Below are positions 18,952 to 27,823 of a DNA stretch of 64,000 nt, piece by piece. Made by a program: the position numbers and the translations under genes. The stretch is from UBA6244 sp965140775. Lineage in GTDB: Bacteria > Bacteroidota > Bacteroidia > Bacteroidales > F082. Where the stretch lies: assembly GCA_965140775.1 (NCBI GenBank), contig OZ223471.1:2790001-2854000 (forward strand), written 5' to 3'. Position 1 is the first letter of the stretch. Each line of letters opens with the position of its first letter. The notes beneath the pieces are model-generated. The model worked only from the letters and a program-made list of their open reading frames with translations, made no database searches and was not told the origin of the DNA.

Positions 18952-19542
18952 ATGAAAAAAGGTTGGATAGTACTAATTGTGGTAGTGGTGATCGGATTCA
19001 TCATTTACTCATCGCTCAAAAGCACCTATAATAGCATGGTCACCACTTCGGAGGCCGTGGATGGCCAATGGGCTCAGGTGGAAAATGTGTACAAACGTCG
19101 CGCTGACCTGATCCCCAATTTGGTGGAAGTGGTAAAGGGATATGCCACACACGAAAAAGAAACCCTCGAAGGCGTGGTCAATGCCCGCGCCAAAGCAACA
19201 TCGGTAAACATCGACGCCAATAATTTAAACCCTGAATCGTTTGCCAAATTTCAACAAGCTCAGGAAGGCTTGACAGGAGCCCTGTCGCGACTGATGGTAG
19301 TGGTGGAAAAATATCCCGACCTAAAAGCCAACGAAAACTTCCTGAAACTTCAAAATCAGCTGGAAGGAACAGAGAACAGAATAACTGTTGAACGTCAGAA
19401 GTTTAATGAGGACACCAAAGAATACAACACCCTGATTAAAAGATTTCCGAACAACATGCTGGCCGGAATGTTTGGATTTTCTCCCAAGCCCTATTTTACT
19501 GCTCAGGCAGGTGATGAAAATGCACCAAAGGTTTCCTTTTAA
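18952..19542 (+). CDS. lemA: LemA family protein
   Basis: A 196-residue protein with one N-terminal membrane segment (residues 4-23, rich in V and I) and a mostly helical outer domain. It carries the family pattern: NSMVTTSEAVDGQWAQVEN, then YKRRADLIPNLVEVVKGYA, then a long helical pair ending in NDxxKEYNTLIKRFPNN and the FGFSPKPYF block. Length and all blocks fit complete LemA. The biochemical role is not settled; it is an inner-membrane protein whose bulk lies outside the cytoplasm. It is followed after 19 bp by two TPM-domain genes, the usual partners of lemA, so the three probably act together. Confidence 0.93.
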   Translation: MKKGWIVLIVVVVIGFIIYSSLKSTYNSMVTTSEAVDGQWAQVENVYKRRADLIPNLVEVVKGYATHEKETLEGVVNARAKATSVNIDANNLNPESFAKFQQAQEGLTGALSRLMVVVEKYPDLKANENFLKLQNQLEGTENRITVERQKFNEDTKEYNTLIKRFPNNMLAGMFGFSPKPYFTAQAGDENAPKVSF

Positions 19543-19561
19543 CTCTTAAAAACAACTTATC

Positions 19562-20002
19562 ATGGGTTCTGATGCCAGAAATTTTTTTTCAAAAGAAGAT
19601 AAACTTGCCATAAAAAAAGCCATCCTCAACGCCGAAAACGACACATCCGGTGAAATTAGGGTACATCTGGAAAGCGAAGTGGATGGGGATGTCCTCGACC
19701 GTGCAGCCTTTGTTTTTACCAAATTAAAAATGGAACAGACCCGCCTCCGAAACGGGGTGCTCATCTACCTGGCTGTTGGCAGCAAAAAATTTGCCATCAT
19801 CGGCGATGCGGGCATCAACAATGAGGTTCCCGAGAATTTTTGGGAAGAAACCAAAGAGTTGATGGCCAACCGTTTCAAAAACGGGGAGTTTGTTGAAGGA
19901 TTGATAGAAGGCATCGAACAAGCCGGCACCAAACTAAAAAAACACTTTCCTCACCACATTGACGATATCAACGAATTGTCGGATGATATTTCGTATGGAT
20001 AG
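19562..20002 (+). CDS. TPM-domain protein, soluble form
   Basis: A 146-residue protein without a signal peptide. It starts with FFSKEDKLAIKKAILNAE and continues with SGEIRVHLES, NGVLIYLAVGSKKFAIIGDAGINNEV and a helical ENFWEETKELMANRFKNGEFVEGL block, the order seen in the TPM (TLP18.3/Psb32/MOLO-1) fold. It is shorter than its neighbour and lacks both the membrane anchor and the glycine-rich tail. Acid-phosphatase-like activity was reported for the plant relative; in bacteria the role is unclear. It lies between lemA and a second TPM gene (16-bp gap to the latter), probably in one transcript. Confidence 0.85.
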   Translation: MGSDARNFFSKEDKLAIKKAILNAENDTSGEIRVHLESEVDGDVLDRAAFVFTKLKMEQTRLRNGVLIYLAVGSKKFAIIGDAGINNEVPENFWEETKELMANRFKNGEFVEGLIEGIEQAGTKLKKHFPHHIDDINELSDDISYG

Positions 20003-20018
20003 CAACAACTTATTTGAT

Positions 20019-20840
20019 ATGAACCTATTAAAATTAACCTCCCTGTTTTTAGTAATGACGGTTTACCTGCATGCCAGTGCAGCAGACATACCGCAACGCC
20101 CCAACCCACCACGATTAGTAAACGATTTGGCAGGCATCCTTACAGGTCAGGAGCAAGATGCCCTGGAGTACAAATTGCGATTTTTCAACGACACCACCTC
20201 CAACCAAATTGTGGTGATTATTGTGAAATCCTTGCAAGGAATGGAAGCCTCCGACTTTGCTTACAAAATAGGTGAAACGTGGCAAGTGGGTCAAAAGGAT
20301 TTTAACAATGGAATCGTGGTGTTGGTTAAACCCAAATACAGCAATAGCGATGGAGGAAAAGCCTTTATCGCCACCGGCTATGGTCTGGAGGGAATTATTC
20401 CCGATGCCACCGCAGGTGAAATAGTTGATTACGAAATGATTCCCTCTTTCAAACAAGGCAACTATTACGAGGGAATCAATCAGGCCACGGATGTGTTGAT
20501 GAAACTGGCATCAGGTGAAATATCAGCCAAGGGCTACAACAAAGCCCAACAGGCTCCCTGGTTTTTTGCCATCCTCCCATTTTTAATCATTGTTTTCATT
20601 ATTGTTTTAATCGGACGGAGTCAGCGAAATTCGCATGGCATTTCCGGAAGGGGTAGCAGTAGTTTGTGGACTGCATTGTTGTTAGGTAACATGTTGAGTA
20701 ACCGATCGCACGGCGGAAGTTGGAGTAACTTTAGCGGCGGATCTTCCGGTTTTGGTGGAGGAGGAAGCGGCTTTGGAGGTGGCTTTGGGGGCTTCGGTGG
20801 CGGAAGTTTTGGTGGCGGAGGTGCCGGAGGTAGCTGGTAA
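20019..20840 (+). CDS. TPM-domain membrane protein with glycine-rich tail
   Basis: About 273 residues from the chosen ATG at 20019, which places a signal peptide (LLKLTSLFLVMTVYLHASA) at the start and avoids overlap with the previous stop; an in-frame ATG at 19995 is also possible. The TPM domain follows (RLVNDLAGILT, NQIVVIIVKSLQG, FNNGIVVLVKPK, ATGYGLEGIIPDATAGEI). One membrane segment lies near the end of the domain (FFAILPFLIIVFIIVLI). The C-terminus is a long glycine-serine-phenylalanine tail (FGGGGSGFGGGFGGFGGGSF) ending GGSW, typical of this family. Likely an inner-membrane protein that faces the periplasm and works with LemA. Confidence 0.88.
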   Translation: MNLLKLTSLFLVMTVYLHASAADIPQRPNPPRLVNDLAGILTGQEQDALEYKLRFFNDTTSNQIVVIIVKSLQGMEASDFAYKIGETWQVGQKDFNNGIVVLVKPKYSNSDGGKAFIATGYGLEGIIPDATAGEIVDYEMIPSFKQGNYYEGINQATDVLMKLASGEISAKGYNKAQQAPWFFAILPFLIIVFIIVLIGRSQRNSHGISGRGSSSLWTALLLGNMLSNRSHGGSWSNFSGGSSGFGGGGSGFGGGFGGFGGGSFGGGGAGGSW

Positions 20841-20862
20841 ACCAACCCATTCTGCCAAAAAA

Positions 20863-20928
20863 AAGCCTGGTATTTTCATGAAATTTCACAGAAAATTACC
20901 CGAACATTCCATGATATTTTTCAGGCTT
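20863..20928. terminator. Long imperfect inverted repeat, possible terminator
   Basis: AAGCCTG at 20863-20869 pairs with CAGGCTT at 20922-20928; further in, a TTTTCATG/CATGAtatttt match lengthens the stem. It lies just after the lemA-TPM group and before the complex III operon. The poly-T tail is weak, so termination is only one reading. The rest of 20841-21117 is AT-rich and should hold the act promoter, though no exact TAnnTTTG site was found. Confidence 0.4.
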
Positions 20929-21117
20929 ACAAATTAGTAGAAAATTATTTTACTGAACAACAATTAGTTATAAACTAATTACGCATTTTAATACCTAATT
21001 AACTAATTAAATGCAAAAAATAAATAATTTTGGGCTTTTATAATTCAGCTAATTAACATATTTTTAACAGGTTGATCCTAATTAAATAATTGAAGTTTAT
21101 TTGATAATCTTTACACC

Positions 21118-22311
21118 ATGATCATAAAGGGTATTGCTGGCAAACAATTGCTACACATCAAAACGGTGTTTCGTTTTGGTTTTTTCATTCTATTACTTCT
21201 CTCCACCTTCCATCTTAAAAGTCAAACTGCTGAAGACGAAAAGAATTTTCAGCAATGTAAAGCATGTCACACCATTGGTGGCGGCAAGCTGGTTGGGCCT
21301 GATTTAAAAGGCGTTACCGAACGAAGGGAAGAAGTCTGGTTGATTAAATTCATCCAAAACTCGCAGGCCTTGGTTCAGGCAGGAGATCCCATCGCAGTAA
21401 AAGTGTTTGAAGAAAACATGAAAATCCCCATGCCGGCCCACAACCTGACCGATGATCAGGTAAGGGGCATACTTGCCTATATTGCCAATGATGGCAAAAT
21501 AGAGGGAGGAGAGGTAGCCGCAAGCACCACCACTTCAGACGAAGAAATGGCTGCCGCAGAGGATACGGTGCAATTGGTTGCCGAAGCGAAAGCTGCCGAA
21601 AGACGAAACATGCGTTCCACCTTCATTATTATGATCGTTTTGTTGGTGATCAGCGTTTTCGACTTGGCCATTACCAAAATAGTAAAGGCCAGATGGATTC
21701 ACATTGTAATTATTCTGGTGAGTGTGGCCATACTTGGCGAACTTACTTTTGTGGAAGCTGTAAGTCTGGGACGTCAACAATATTACCAACCGGATCAACC
21801 CATCGCCTTTTCGCATAAAATTCATGCCGGACAAAACAGAATCGATTGCCAGTATTGTCACTTTACCGCTGACAAGAGCATGCATGCGGGAATTCCACCC
21901 GTGGCCACTTGTATGAATTGCCACTCGCAGGTTAAGAAAGGCAAGAAAACAGGAACGGAAGAAATAGCTAAAATCTACGCCGCCATCGAGAACAACAAAC
22001 CCATTGAATGGATTAAGGTTCACAACCTTCCTGATCATGTGTATTTCAATCATGCTCAGCATGTTAATGTGGGCAAAATCGACTGTCAACAATGTCATGG
22101 TGAAGTAGAAAAAATGGATGAAATTATTCAGGTAAAAGACCTCAGCATGGGTTGGTGTATCGAATGTCACCGTACCCAGTCGGTACAATTTGCCAGCAAT
22201 AAATTTTACGAGCAATACACCAAATTGCACCAAAAAATGAAAGATGGCCAAATGACCACCGTTACCGTGCAAAACATAGGTGGCGACGAATGTCAGAAAT
22301 GTCATTATTAA
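21118..22311 (+). CDS. actA: Alternative complex III subunit ActA with N-terminal cytochrome c domain
   Basis: A 397-residue multiheme protein. After an N-terminal hydrophobic segment (about 17-34) comes a class I cytochrome c domain with CKACH at 47-51 and a probable methionine ligand in the MKIPMPAHNLT stretch (101-111). Two membrane segments follow (about 165-187 and 192-215). Then come five more CxxCH motifs (CQYCH, CMNCH, CQQCH, CIECH, CQKCH), the pentaheme ActA core. In all it has six heme c sites. ActA is the periplasmic electron-transfer subunit of the quinol:cytochrome c oxidoreductase that replaces the bc1 complex. It starts the actABCDEF operon, 42 bp before actB. In Rhodothermus the pentaheme subunit lacks the extra monoheme domain; a fused form appears to be usual in Bacteroidota, though I could not check this. 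Confidence 0.92.
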   Translation: MIIKGIAGKQLLHIKTVFRFGFFILLLLSTFHLKSQTAEDEKNFQQCKACHTIGGGKLVGPDLKGVTERREEVWLIKFIQNSQALVQAGDPIAVKVFEENMKIPMPAHNLTDDQVRGILAYIANDGKIEGGEVAASTTTSDEEMAAAEDTVQLVAEAKAAERRNMRSTFIIMIVLLVISVFDLAITKIVKARWIHIVIILVSVAILGELTFVEAVSLGRQQYYQPDQPIAFSHKIHAGQNRIDCQYCHFTADKSMHAGIPPVATCMNCHSQVKKGKKTGTEEIAKIYAAIENNKPIEWIKVHNLPDHVYFNHAQHVNVGKIDCQQCHGEVEKMDEIIQVKDLSMGWCIECHRTQSVQFASNKFYEQYTKLHQKMKDGQMTTVTVQNIGGDECQKCHY

Positions 22312-22353
22312 TCAATTTATTAAGCATAATTATTTACTCCAGATAACCACACC

Positions 22354-25302
22354 ATGGAAAAAATCTATTGGCAAAGTCTTGAGAACTACAAAGAACATCA
22401 AGCTTCTGTTTTAGAAAGTAAAAAACCTCTTCCTGAATTCTCCATTGAAGGTCTTGATGAATCTGAAATTAAAGGTCAATCGAGCAGACGCGATTTTCTG
22501 AAGATGCTTGGCTTTTCGGTGAGTGCCGTAGCACTTGTGAGCAGCTGTCAAATGCCTGTTCGTAAGGCCATTCCGCTACTCAATCAACCCGAAGAGCTCA
22601 CACCCGGCATTCCCAACTTTTTTGCATCTACCTTTTTCGATGGCAACGATTATTGCAGCATTTTGGTGAAAACCAGAGAAAATCGACCCATAAAAATTGA
22701 AGGCAACGAAATGTCGCCCCTCACCAAAGGTGGAACCAGTGCCCGCGTACAGGCATCCGTACTCAATTTGTACGATGATGCCCGCCTGAAAAATCCCTAT
22801 CACGCCGGTGAACAAACCAGTTGGCAAGATGTGGACATCAAGGTGATGGAGCAACTGAACCAATTGCGTGATGCCGGCAAAAAAGTGGTGCTACTTACCT
22901 CTACTATAATAAGCCCATCCACCAAAGCGTTGATTCAGGAATTTACCACCTCCTACCCCAACGTGGAATGGCAAATGTACGACCCCGTAAGCATGGCCGC
23001 CATCAGAAAAGCCCATGAGTTGAATTTCGGTAAAGCAGATATTCCAAACTTTCAATTCGACAAAGCCAACATCATTGTAGGTTTTAATGCCGACTACCTG
23101 GGTACCTGGCTGATGCCGACCACTTTTACCAAACAATATTCCTCCAACAGAAAATTGAACAACGGCAACCGAAAGATGTCGCGCAGCTATCAGTTTGAAA
23201 GCAGCTTGTCGCTGACCGGATCAAATGCCGATTATCGTTATGGCATCAAACCATCCGACGAAGCCGTGGTATTACTCAACCTGTACAACCTGATTGCAAG
23301 AAAGACAGGAGCTACCACCTTTGACGTGGCTCAATCACCTGTTGATGTAAAACAGGTGGCCAACGACTTATTAAAAAATAAAGGGAAATCGCTGGTAGTT
23401 TCAGGAACCAATGACCTGCATATCCAGTTGATTGTGAATGCCATCAACAACCAATTGGAAAATTACGGACAAACCCTTGACCTCCGGGCACCCATCTACC
23501 TGAAACAAGGCAACGATGAAGCCATGGCCCAGTTGGTGAAGGATATGAACGCCGGCACTGTCGGTGGTGTGATGCTTTACAATGTGAACCCTGCCTACGA
23601 TTATTTCAACGCCAAAGAGTTTATCGCAGGTTTGGAAAAAACACCTTTTAAGGTGAGTTTTAGCGACACAATGGACGAAACCGCCAAACTATGCGACTTC
23701 GTTTGTACCAACAACAACTACCTGGAATCGTGGGGAGATGCCGAAGCTGTAAAAGGACACCTCAGCATTGTTCAACCCGCCATCCGACCCATTTTCAACA
23801 CACGTCAGTTCGAAGATTCGATGTTGGTGTGGATGGGTCAAACACAGGATTTTGCCACCTACGTGGAGAAAAATTGGGAAAAGGAAATTCAGGCCAACAA
23901 CATTCAGGTGGGCAATTTCACCCAATTCTTCAATCAGGCCAAACACGATGGTATTTATAGCTATCAGGTGAATGAGAGCGACCTGCCTCAGTTTACTTCC
24001 CAAACATTGAAGGCCGCCAAGCCCAATGCCTACCAGGGACTTGAGGCCGTGTTATACGAAAAAGTATCCATCGGAACCGGTAAATACAGCAACAACCCAT
24101 GGTTGCTGGAAATGCCCGACCCCATTACCACTGCCACCTGGGACAACTACCTGTGTGTATCTTCAAAATATGCAGAAGCCCATGACCTGAAACTGGAAGA
24201 TGTGGTGAAGGTAAACGGTCTGTTTGAAATTCCTGTGATGATACAACCCGGTCAGCCTGAAGGAACCGCCGCCATTGCCATTGGTTTTGGACGTACCTCA
24301 GCCGGACATGCCGGAAACAACGTGGGTCAAAATGCTTATCCATTGATGAACAGCCGCAATGGCCTCCCCGTGACCAGTGGAACCGATTTGGTTATCGAGA
24401 AAGTGAATGGCAAAACCTATCCGTTGGCTACCACCCAGACCCACCACGACATGGAAGGCCGTCCCATCGTTCGCGAAACCACCCTTCCTGAGCTATTGAA
24501 AAATCCTCATGCCGGAAACGAACAACATCTTTTCGACGAAAAACACAACGTTACCCTGTACCAAAAGATACAATACGACGGACTCCATTGGGGAATGTCC
24601 ATCGACCTGAACAGTTGTATCGGATGCGGAAACTGTGTGATTGCCTGTCAGTCGGAAAACAACGTACCTGTAATTGGAAAAGAGCAGGTAAAGAATCGCC
24701 GGATCATGCACTGGATGCGCATCGACAGATATTATTCACGTGATGAGGAAAATCCGGAAGTGTATCACATGCCCGTGATGTGTCAGCATTGCGACAACGC
24801 ACCTTGCGAAAACGTTTGTCCGGTAGCAGCCACCAACCACAGCACCGAAGGTTTGAACCAAATGGCCTACAACCGCTGTATCGGCACCCGCTATTGCATC
24901 AACAACTGTCCGTATAAAGTACGCAGATTCAACTGGTTTGAGTTTACTAATAATAACAAATTCGACTACAACATGAATAGCGAGCTGGGAAGTATGGTGC
25001 TCAACCCGGATGTGGTAGTTCGTCAGCGCGGTGTGGTTGAAAAATGTTCGCTTTGCGTACAGCGCATCCAGGAGAAAAAACTGGTGGCCAAGATGGAAAA
25101 CCGTGAATTGAGAGAAGGCGAAATTAAAGTAGCTTGTCAACAAAGTTGTCCCGCAGATGCCATTCAGTTTGGCAACCTGCTCAAGAAAGACAGCGTGGTG
25201 AGCCAGATGGTGAAAGAAGACCGCATGTACCATTTACTGGAGCAATTGCATACGCTGCCTTCAACCAGTTATTTGACCAGAGTGAGAAATACAGAAGCAT
25301 AG
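22354..25302 (+). CDS. actB: Alternative complex III subunit ActB (molybdopterin-oxidoreductase-like, iron-sulfur)
   Basis: A 982-residue protein. The N-terminus has a Tat-like motif, S-R-R-D-F-L-K (residues 48-54), followed by a hydrophobic stretch and a cysteine (SSCQMP). The large first part resembles the molybdopterin oxidoreductase fold (known from ActB to have lost the cofactor). The C-terminal quarter is a ferredoxin of the NrfC/PsrB kind with four cysteine groups: CIGCGNCVIAC starting at residue 755, CQHCDNAPCENVCP, CIGTRYCINNCP and CSLCVQ with CQQSCP. It carries electrons from the quinol site towards ActA and ActE. The length and fused layout match the usual ActB of Bacteroidota. Situated between actA and actC with short gaps. 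Confidence 0.95.
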   Translation: MEKIYWQSLENYKEHQASVLESKKPLPEFSIEGLDESEIKGQSSRRDFLKMLGFSVSAVALVSSCQMPVRKAIPLLNQPEELTPGIPNFFASTFFDGNDYCSILVKTRENRPIKIEGNEMSPLTKGGTSARVQASVLNLYDDARLKNPYHAGEQTSWQDVDIKVMEQLNQLRDAGKKVVLLTSTIISPSTKALIQEFTTSYPNVEWQMYDPVSMAAIRKAHELNFGKADIPNFQFDKANIIVGFNADYLGTWLMPTTFTKQYSSNRKLNNGNRKMSRSYQFESSLSLTGSNADYRYGIKPSDEAVVLLNLYNLIARKTGATTFDVAQSPVDVKQVANDLLKNKGKSLVVSGTNDLHIQLIVNAINNQLENYGQTLDLRAPIYLKQGNDEAMAQLVKDMNAGTVGGVMLYNVNPAYDYFNAKEFIAGLEKTPFKVSFSDTMDETAKLCDFVCTNNNYLESWGDAEAVKGHLSIVQPAIRPIFNTRQFEDSMLVWMGQTQDFATYVEKNWEKEIQANNIQVGNFTQFFNQAKHDGIYSYQVNESDLPQFTSQTLKAAKPNAYQGLEAVLYEKVSIGTGKYSNNPWLLEMPDPITTATWDNYLCVSSKYAEAHDLKLEDVVKVNGLFEIPVMIQPGQPEGTAAIAIGFGRTSAGHAGNNVGQNAYPLMNSRNGLPVTSGTDLVIEKVNGKTYPLATTQTHHDMEGRPIVRETTLPELLKNPHAGNEQHLFDEKHNVTLYQKIQYDGLHWGMSIDLNSCIGCGNCVIACQSENNVPVIGKEQVKNRRIMHWMRIDRYYSRDEENPEVYHMPVMCQHCDNAPCENVCPVAATNHSTEGLNQMAYNRCIGTRYCINNCPYKVRRFNWFEFTNNNKFDYNMNSELGSMVLNPDVVVRQRGVVEKCSLCVQRIQEKKLVAKMENRELREGEIKVACQQSCPADAIQFGNLLKKDSVVSQMVKEDRMYHLLEQLHTLPSTSYLTRVRNTEA

Positions 25303-25326
25303 TATTGAACAAAAAAAACTGATCAT

Positions 25327-26703
25327 ATGTACAATACCAGAGTAAGAGGAATATTAATCAAGGGAAACAAAAGCTATAGCGATGTTAGCCGTGATGTATT
25401 AAGGCCCCTCGATGCAAAAACACCCATATGGTGGTGGTTAACGGCCGGCCTCTCCATTATTGCCATGGCCTGGGGGTCGTGGGGTTTTTACAACACCATC
25501 AGCACCGGAATTGGTACCTGGGGGTTAAACAACAACGTAGCCTGGGGATACGCCATCATCAACTTTGTGTGGTGGATTGGAATCGGACATGCCGGAACGG
25601 CATTCTCCATTTTCTTGCTGATTCTCCGGCAAAAATGGCGGACCTCCATCAACAGGGCTGCCGAGGCCATGACCATATTCGCGGTAATGGCTGCAGGTAT
25701 GTTCCCCTTGTTGCATATGGGTAGAATTTGGGATGGATTTTTTATCTTTCCTTATTGGAATACCCGGGGACCCCTTTGGGACAACTTCAACTCTCCCCTA
25801 TTCTGGGATGTGGTGGCCATCAGCACCTACTTCATGGCATCGGCCCTGTTCTGGTACATGGGTATGATTCCTGATTTTGCCACCATTCGCGAAAAAACCA
25901 CCTCCAAAATCAAGAAAAAGATTTACGGAGCCATGAGTTTTGGTTGGATTGGAAGTGCCAAGAGCTGGTTACGTTTCGAAACCGCTGCCTTGCTTTTGGG
26001 CGGGATGGCTGCACCTTTGGTTGTTTCCGTTCACTCCATTGTATCCATGGACTTCTCGGTATCTGTAGTTCCGGGTTGGCATACCACCATTTTCCCGCCG
26101 TATTTCGTTATCGGAGCTATTTTTTCAGGATTCGGCATGGTGCTCACCCTGATGATTGTTTTGAGAAAAATCTACAGTTTTAAGGACTATGTAACTGATG
26201 GCCATTTGGATGCCATTGCCCGCATCCTGACCTTTATTTCGCTCATCATGGGAACTGCTTACATGACTGAGTTGTTTACCGCCTGGTATTCAGGTTCTGA
26301 ATATGAGTTGTTTACATTCATGAAGAACAGGGTTACGGGTGATTATACCTTTGCCTACTGGACTATGATTATCTGTAACGGGGTGATACCACAACTTTTC
26401 TGGTTTAAAAAGATCAGGAAAAATATTGCCATTGTGTTTATTATTTCCATCTTCATCAACATCGGTATGTGGTTCGAGCGTTATGTGATTGTTGTTACTT
26501 CGCTTTCCAAAGACTTTTTGCCTGCCACCTGGGCAACCTATTCGCCAACCATCACCGAAATTGCAGCTTTTGTAGGCACCATCGGATTGTTTATTCTGGG
26601 CGTATTGGCCTTCTTCCGCTGGATCCCCACCATCGCCATCAGCGAGGTGAAGAGTGTATTAAAAGAAACTACCACTTTAAAATCATTTACCGATGAAAAC
26701 TAG
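25327..26703 (+). CDS. actC: Alternative complex III subunit ActC (NrfD family)
   Basis: A 458-residue polytopic protein of the NrfD/PsrC family with about ten membrane segments. Characteristic stretches are visible: WGYAIINFVWWIGIGHAGTA, LLHMGRIWDGFFIFPYWNTR, VVSVHSIVSMDFSVSVVPGW and YMTELFTAWYSG. ActC and ActF hold the quinol-binding sites in the membrane. The gene starts 24 bp after actB and its end overlaps the start of actD by 11 bp, so they are translationally close. The start at 25327 follows a GAT-rich leader and gives the expected cytoplasmic N-terminus. Confidence 0.95.
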   Translation: MYNTRVRGILIKGNKSYSDVSRDVLRPLDAKTPIWWWLTAGLSIIAMAWGSWGFYNTISTGIGTWGLNNNVAWGYAIINFVWWIGIGHAGTAFSIFLLILRQKWRTSINRAAEAMTIFAVMAAGMFPLLHMGRIWDGFFIFPYWNTRGPLWDNFNSPLFWDVVAISTYFMASALFWYMGMIPDFATIREKTTSKIKKKIYGAMSFGWIGSAKSWLRFETAALLLGGMAAPLVVSVHSIVSMDFSVSVVPGWHTTIFPPYFVIGAIFSGFGMVLTLMIVLRKIYSFKDYVTDGHLDAIARILTFISLIMGTAYMTELFTAWYSGSEYELFTFMKNRVTGDYTFAYWTMIICNGVIPQLFWFKKIRKNIAIVFIISIFINIGMWFERYVIVVTSLSKDFLPATWATYSPTITEIAAFVGTIGLFILGVLAFFRWIPTIAISEVKSVLKETTTLKSFTDEN

Positions 26704-27220
26704 TATTTTGGGCATATACGACGATGAGCATGTGATGCTTCACGCTGTGGACAAACTGCAGGCAGATGGTATTGTAGTGGCCGATGTTTATTCACCATTC
26801 CCCATTCACGGCATTTGGTCGCGATTGAAAATGACCACCAGACTACCCTACGCCACCTTTGTTTACGGCGCCGTGGCCGCCACCCTGATATTTGGCATGC
26901 TGTACTGGATGTCGGTGGTAAGTTATCCGTTGAAATTTGGAGGTAAGCCCCTCAACACCCTGTCATTCATCATCATCATGTTTGTTATGACCATTAATAT
27001 CGGCACCTTGTTTACCTTTCTTACCTACCTTTTCAGAGAAAAGATGTACCCCGGAAAACAAGTAGTGCTGCCCGATGTAAGGTCGGTAGAAGACAAATTT
27101 GTGGTGGTGATTGCCAACACGGATGCGATGGATGAAAAGGCATCAAAACACCTGAGGCAACTGCTCACCGAAACCGGAGCTACTGAAATTAAAGAATCAA
27201 CAGAATCTGCACATGAGTAA
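26693..27220 (+). CDS. actD: Alternative complex III subunit ActD (DUF3341)
   Basis: A 175-residue protein with a short soluble N-terminal part (SILGIYDDEHVMLHAVDKL...DVYSPFPIHGI), two membrane segments (about 57-80 and 98-120) and a soluble C-terminal part. The Y-S-P-F-P-I-H-G motif is the hallmark of DUF3341, which is ActD. It overlaps actC by 11 bp at its start and actE by 8 bp at its end (ATGAGTAA), the usual tight packing of this operon. ActD is a structural membrane subunit without cofactors. Confidence 0.95.
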   Translation: MKTSILGIYDDEHVMLHAVDKLQADGIVVADVYSPFPIHGIWSRLKMTTRLPYATFVYGAVAATLIFGMLYWMSVVSYPLKFGGKPLNTLSFIIIMFVMTINIGTLFTFLTYLFREKMYPGKQVVLPDVRSVEDKFVVVIANTDAMDEKASKHLRQLLTETGATEIKESTESAHE

Positions 27221-27812
27221 AAAATCGACCAAGATGAAGACTTTACGTTTATTAACCCTGCTGATTATTCCATTTGTTTTGCTCTCGTGCAATAAGGATA
27301 AAAACAATCCAGGATATGCTTACATGGGAGAACACGACATGTATTACACCAAGTATTACAAGGCCTATTCTCCCAACCCGATTTTTCGCGACAGCATGAC
27401 CAACCAGCTGCCCGCTCCCGGAGCCGTGGCACGCGGACATATGCCCTTTCCCTATCCCGGAGCCACCATTGGCGACAGGGCCATGAACCAAACCATGGCG
27501 GGAATACAATGGACAAATCCGATGGCAGGCGATGAAAGCACCATTGAAAAAGGTAAAAAACTCTACGGAATTTTTTGCATCGACTGTCATGGCGAACAAG
27601 GAAAAGGCGATGGGTATTTATACACCAGCGGATTGTTTCCGGCCAAGCCCATGTCGCTGGTAGAAAACTATGTAAAATCGAAACCCGACGGGGAGCTTTA
27701 TTATGTGATTACCTATGGTTCGATTTCAGGACTGATGGGACCTCACGGGCCACAGATTACACCGGACGAACGATGGAAGATCATTAATTATGTAAGAACC
27801 TTAGCCAACTAA
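27213..27812 (+). CDS. actE: Alternative complex III subunit ActE (lipoprotein monoheme cytochrome c)
   Basis: A 199-residue cytochrome c. A lipobox (FVLLSC, cysteine 26) shows it to be a lipid-anchored periplasmic protein, and CIDCH at 122-126 binds one heme. The segment before the heme (YYKAYSPNPIFRDSMTNQLPAPGAVARG) is typical of ActE. The ATG at 27213 overlaps the actD stop; a second in-frame ATG at 27234 would also keep the lipoprotein signal. ActE hands electrons from complex III to the oxidase or to a soluble cytochrome. Confidence 0.94.
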   Translation: MSKKSTKMKTLRLLTLLIIPFVLLSCNKDKNNPGYAYMGEHDMYYTKYYKAYSPNPIFRDSMTNQLPAPGAVARGHMPFPYPGATIGDRAMNQTMAGIQWTNPMAGDESTIEKGKKLYGIFCIDCHGEQGKGDGYLYTSGLFPAKPMSLVENYVKSKPDGELYYVITYGSISGLMGPHGPQITPDERWKIINYVRTLAN

Positions 27813-27823
27813 TAATTATTCAC

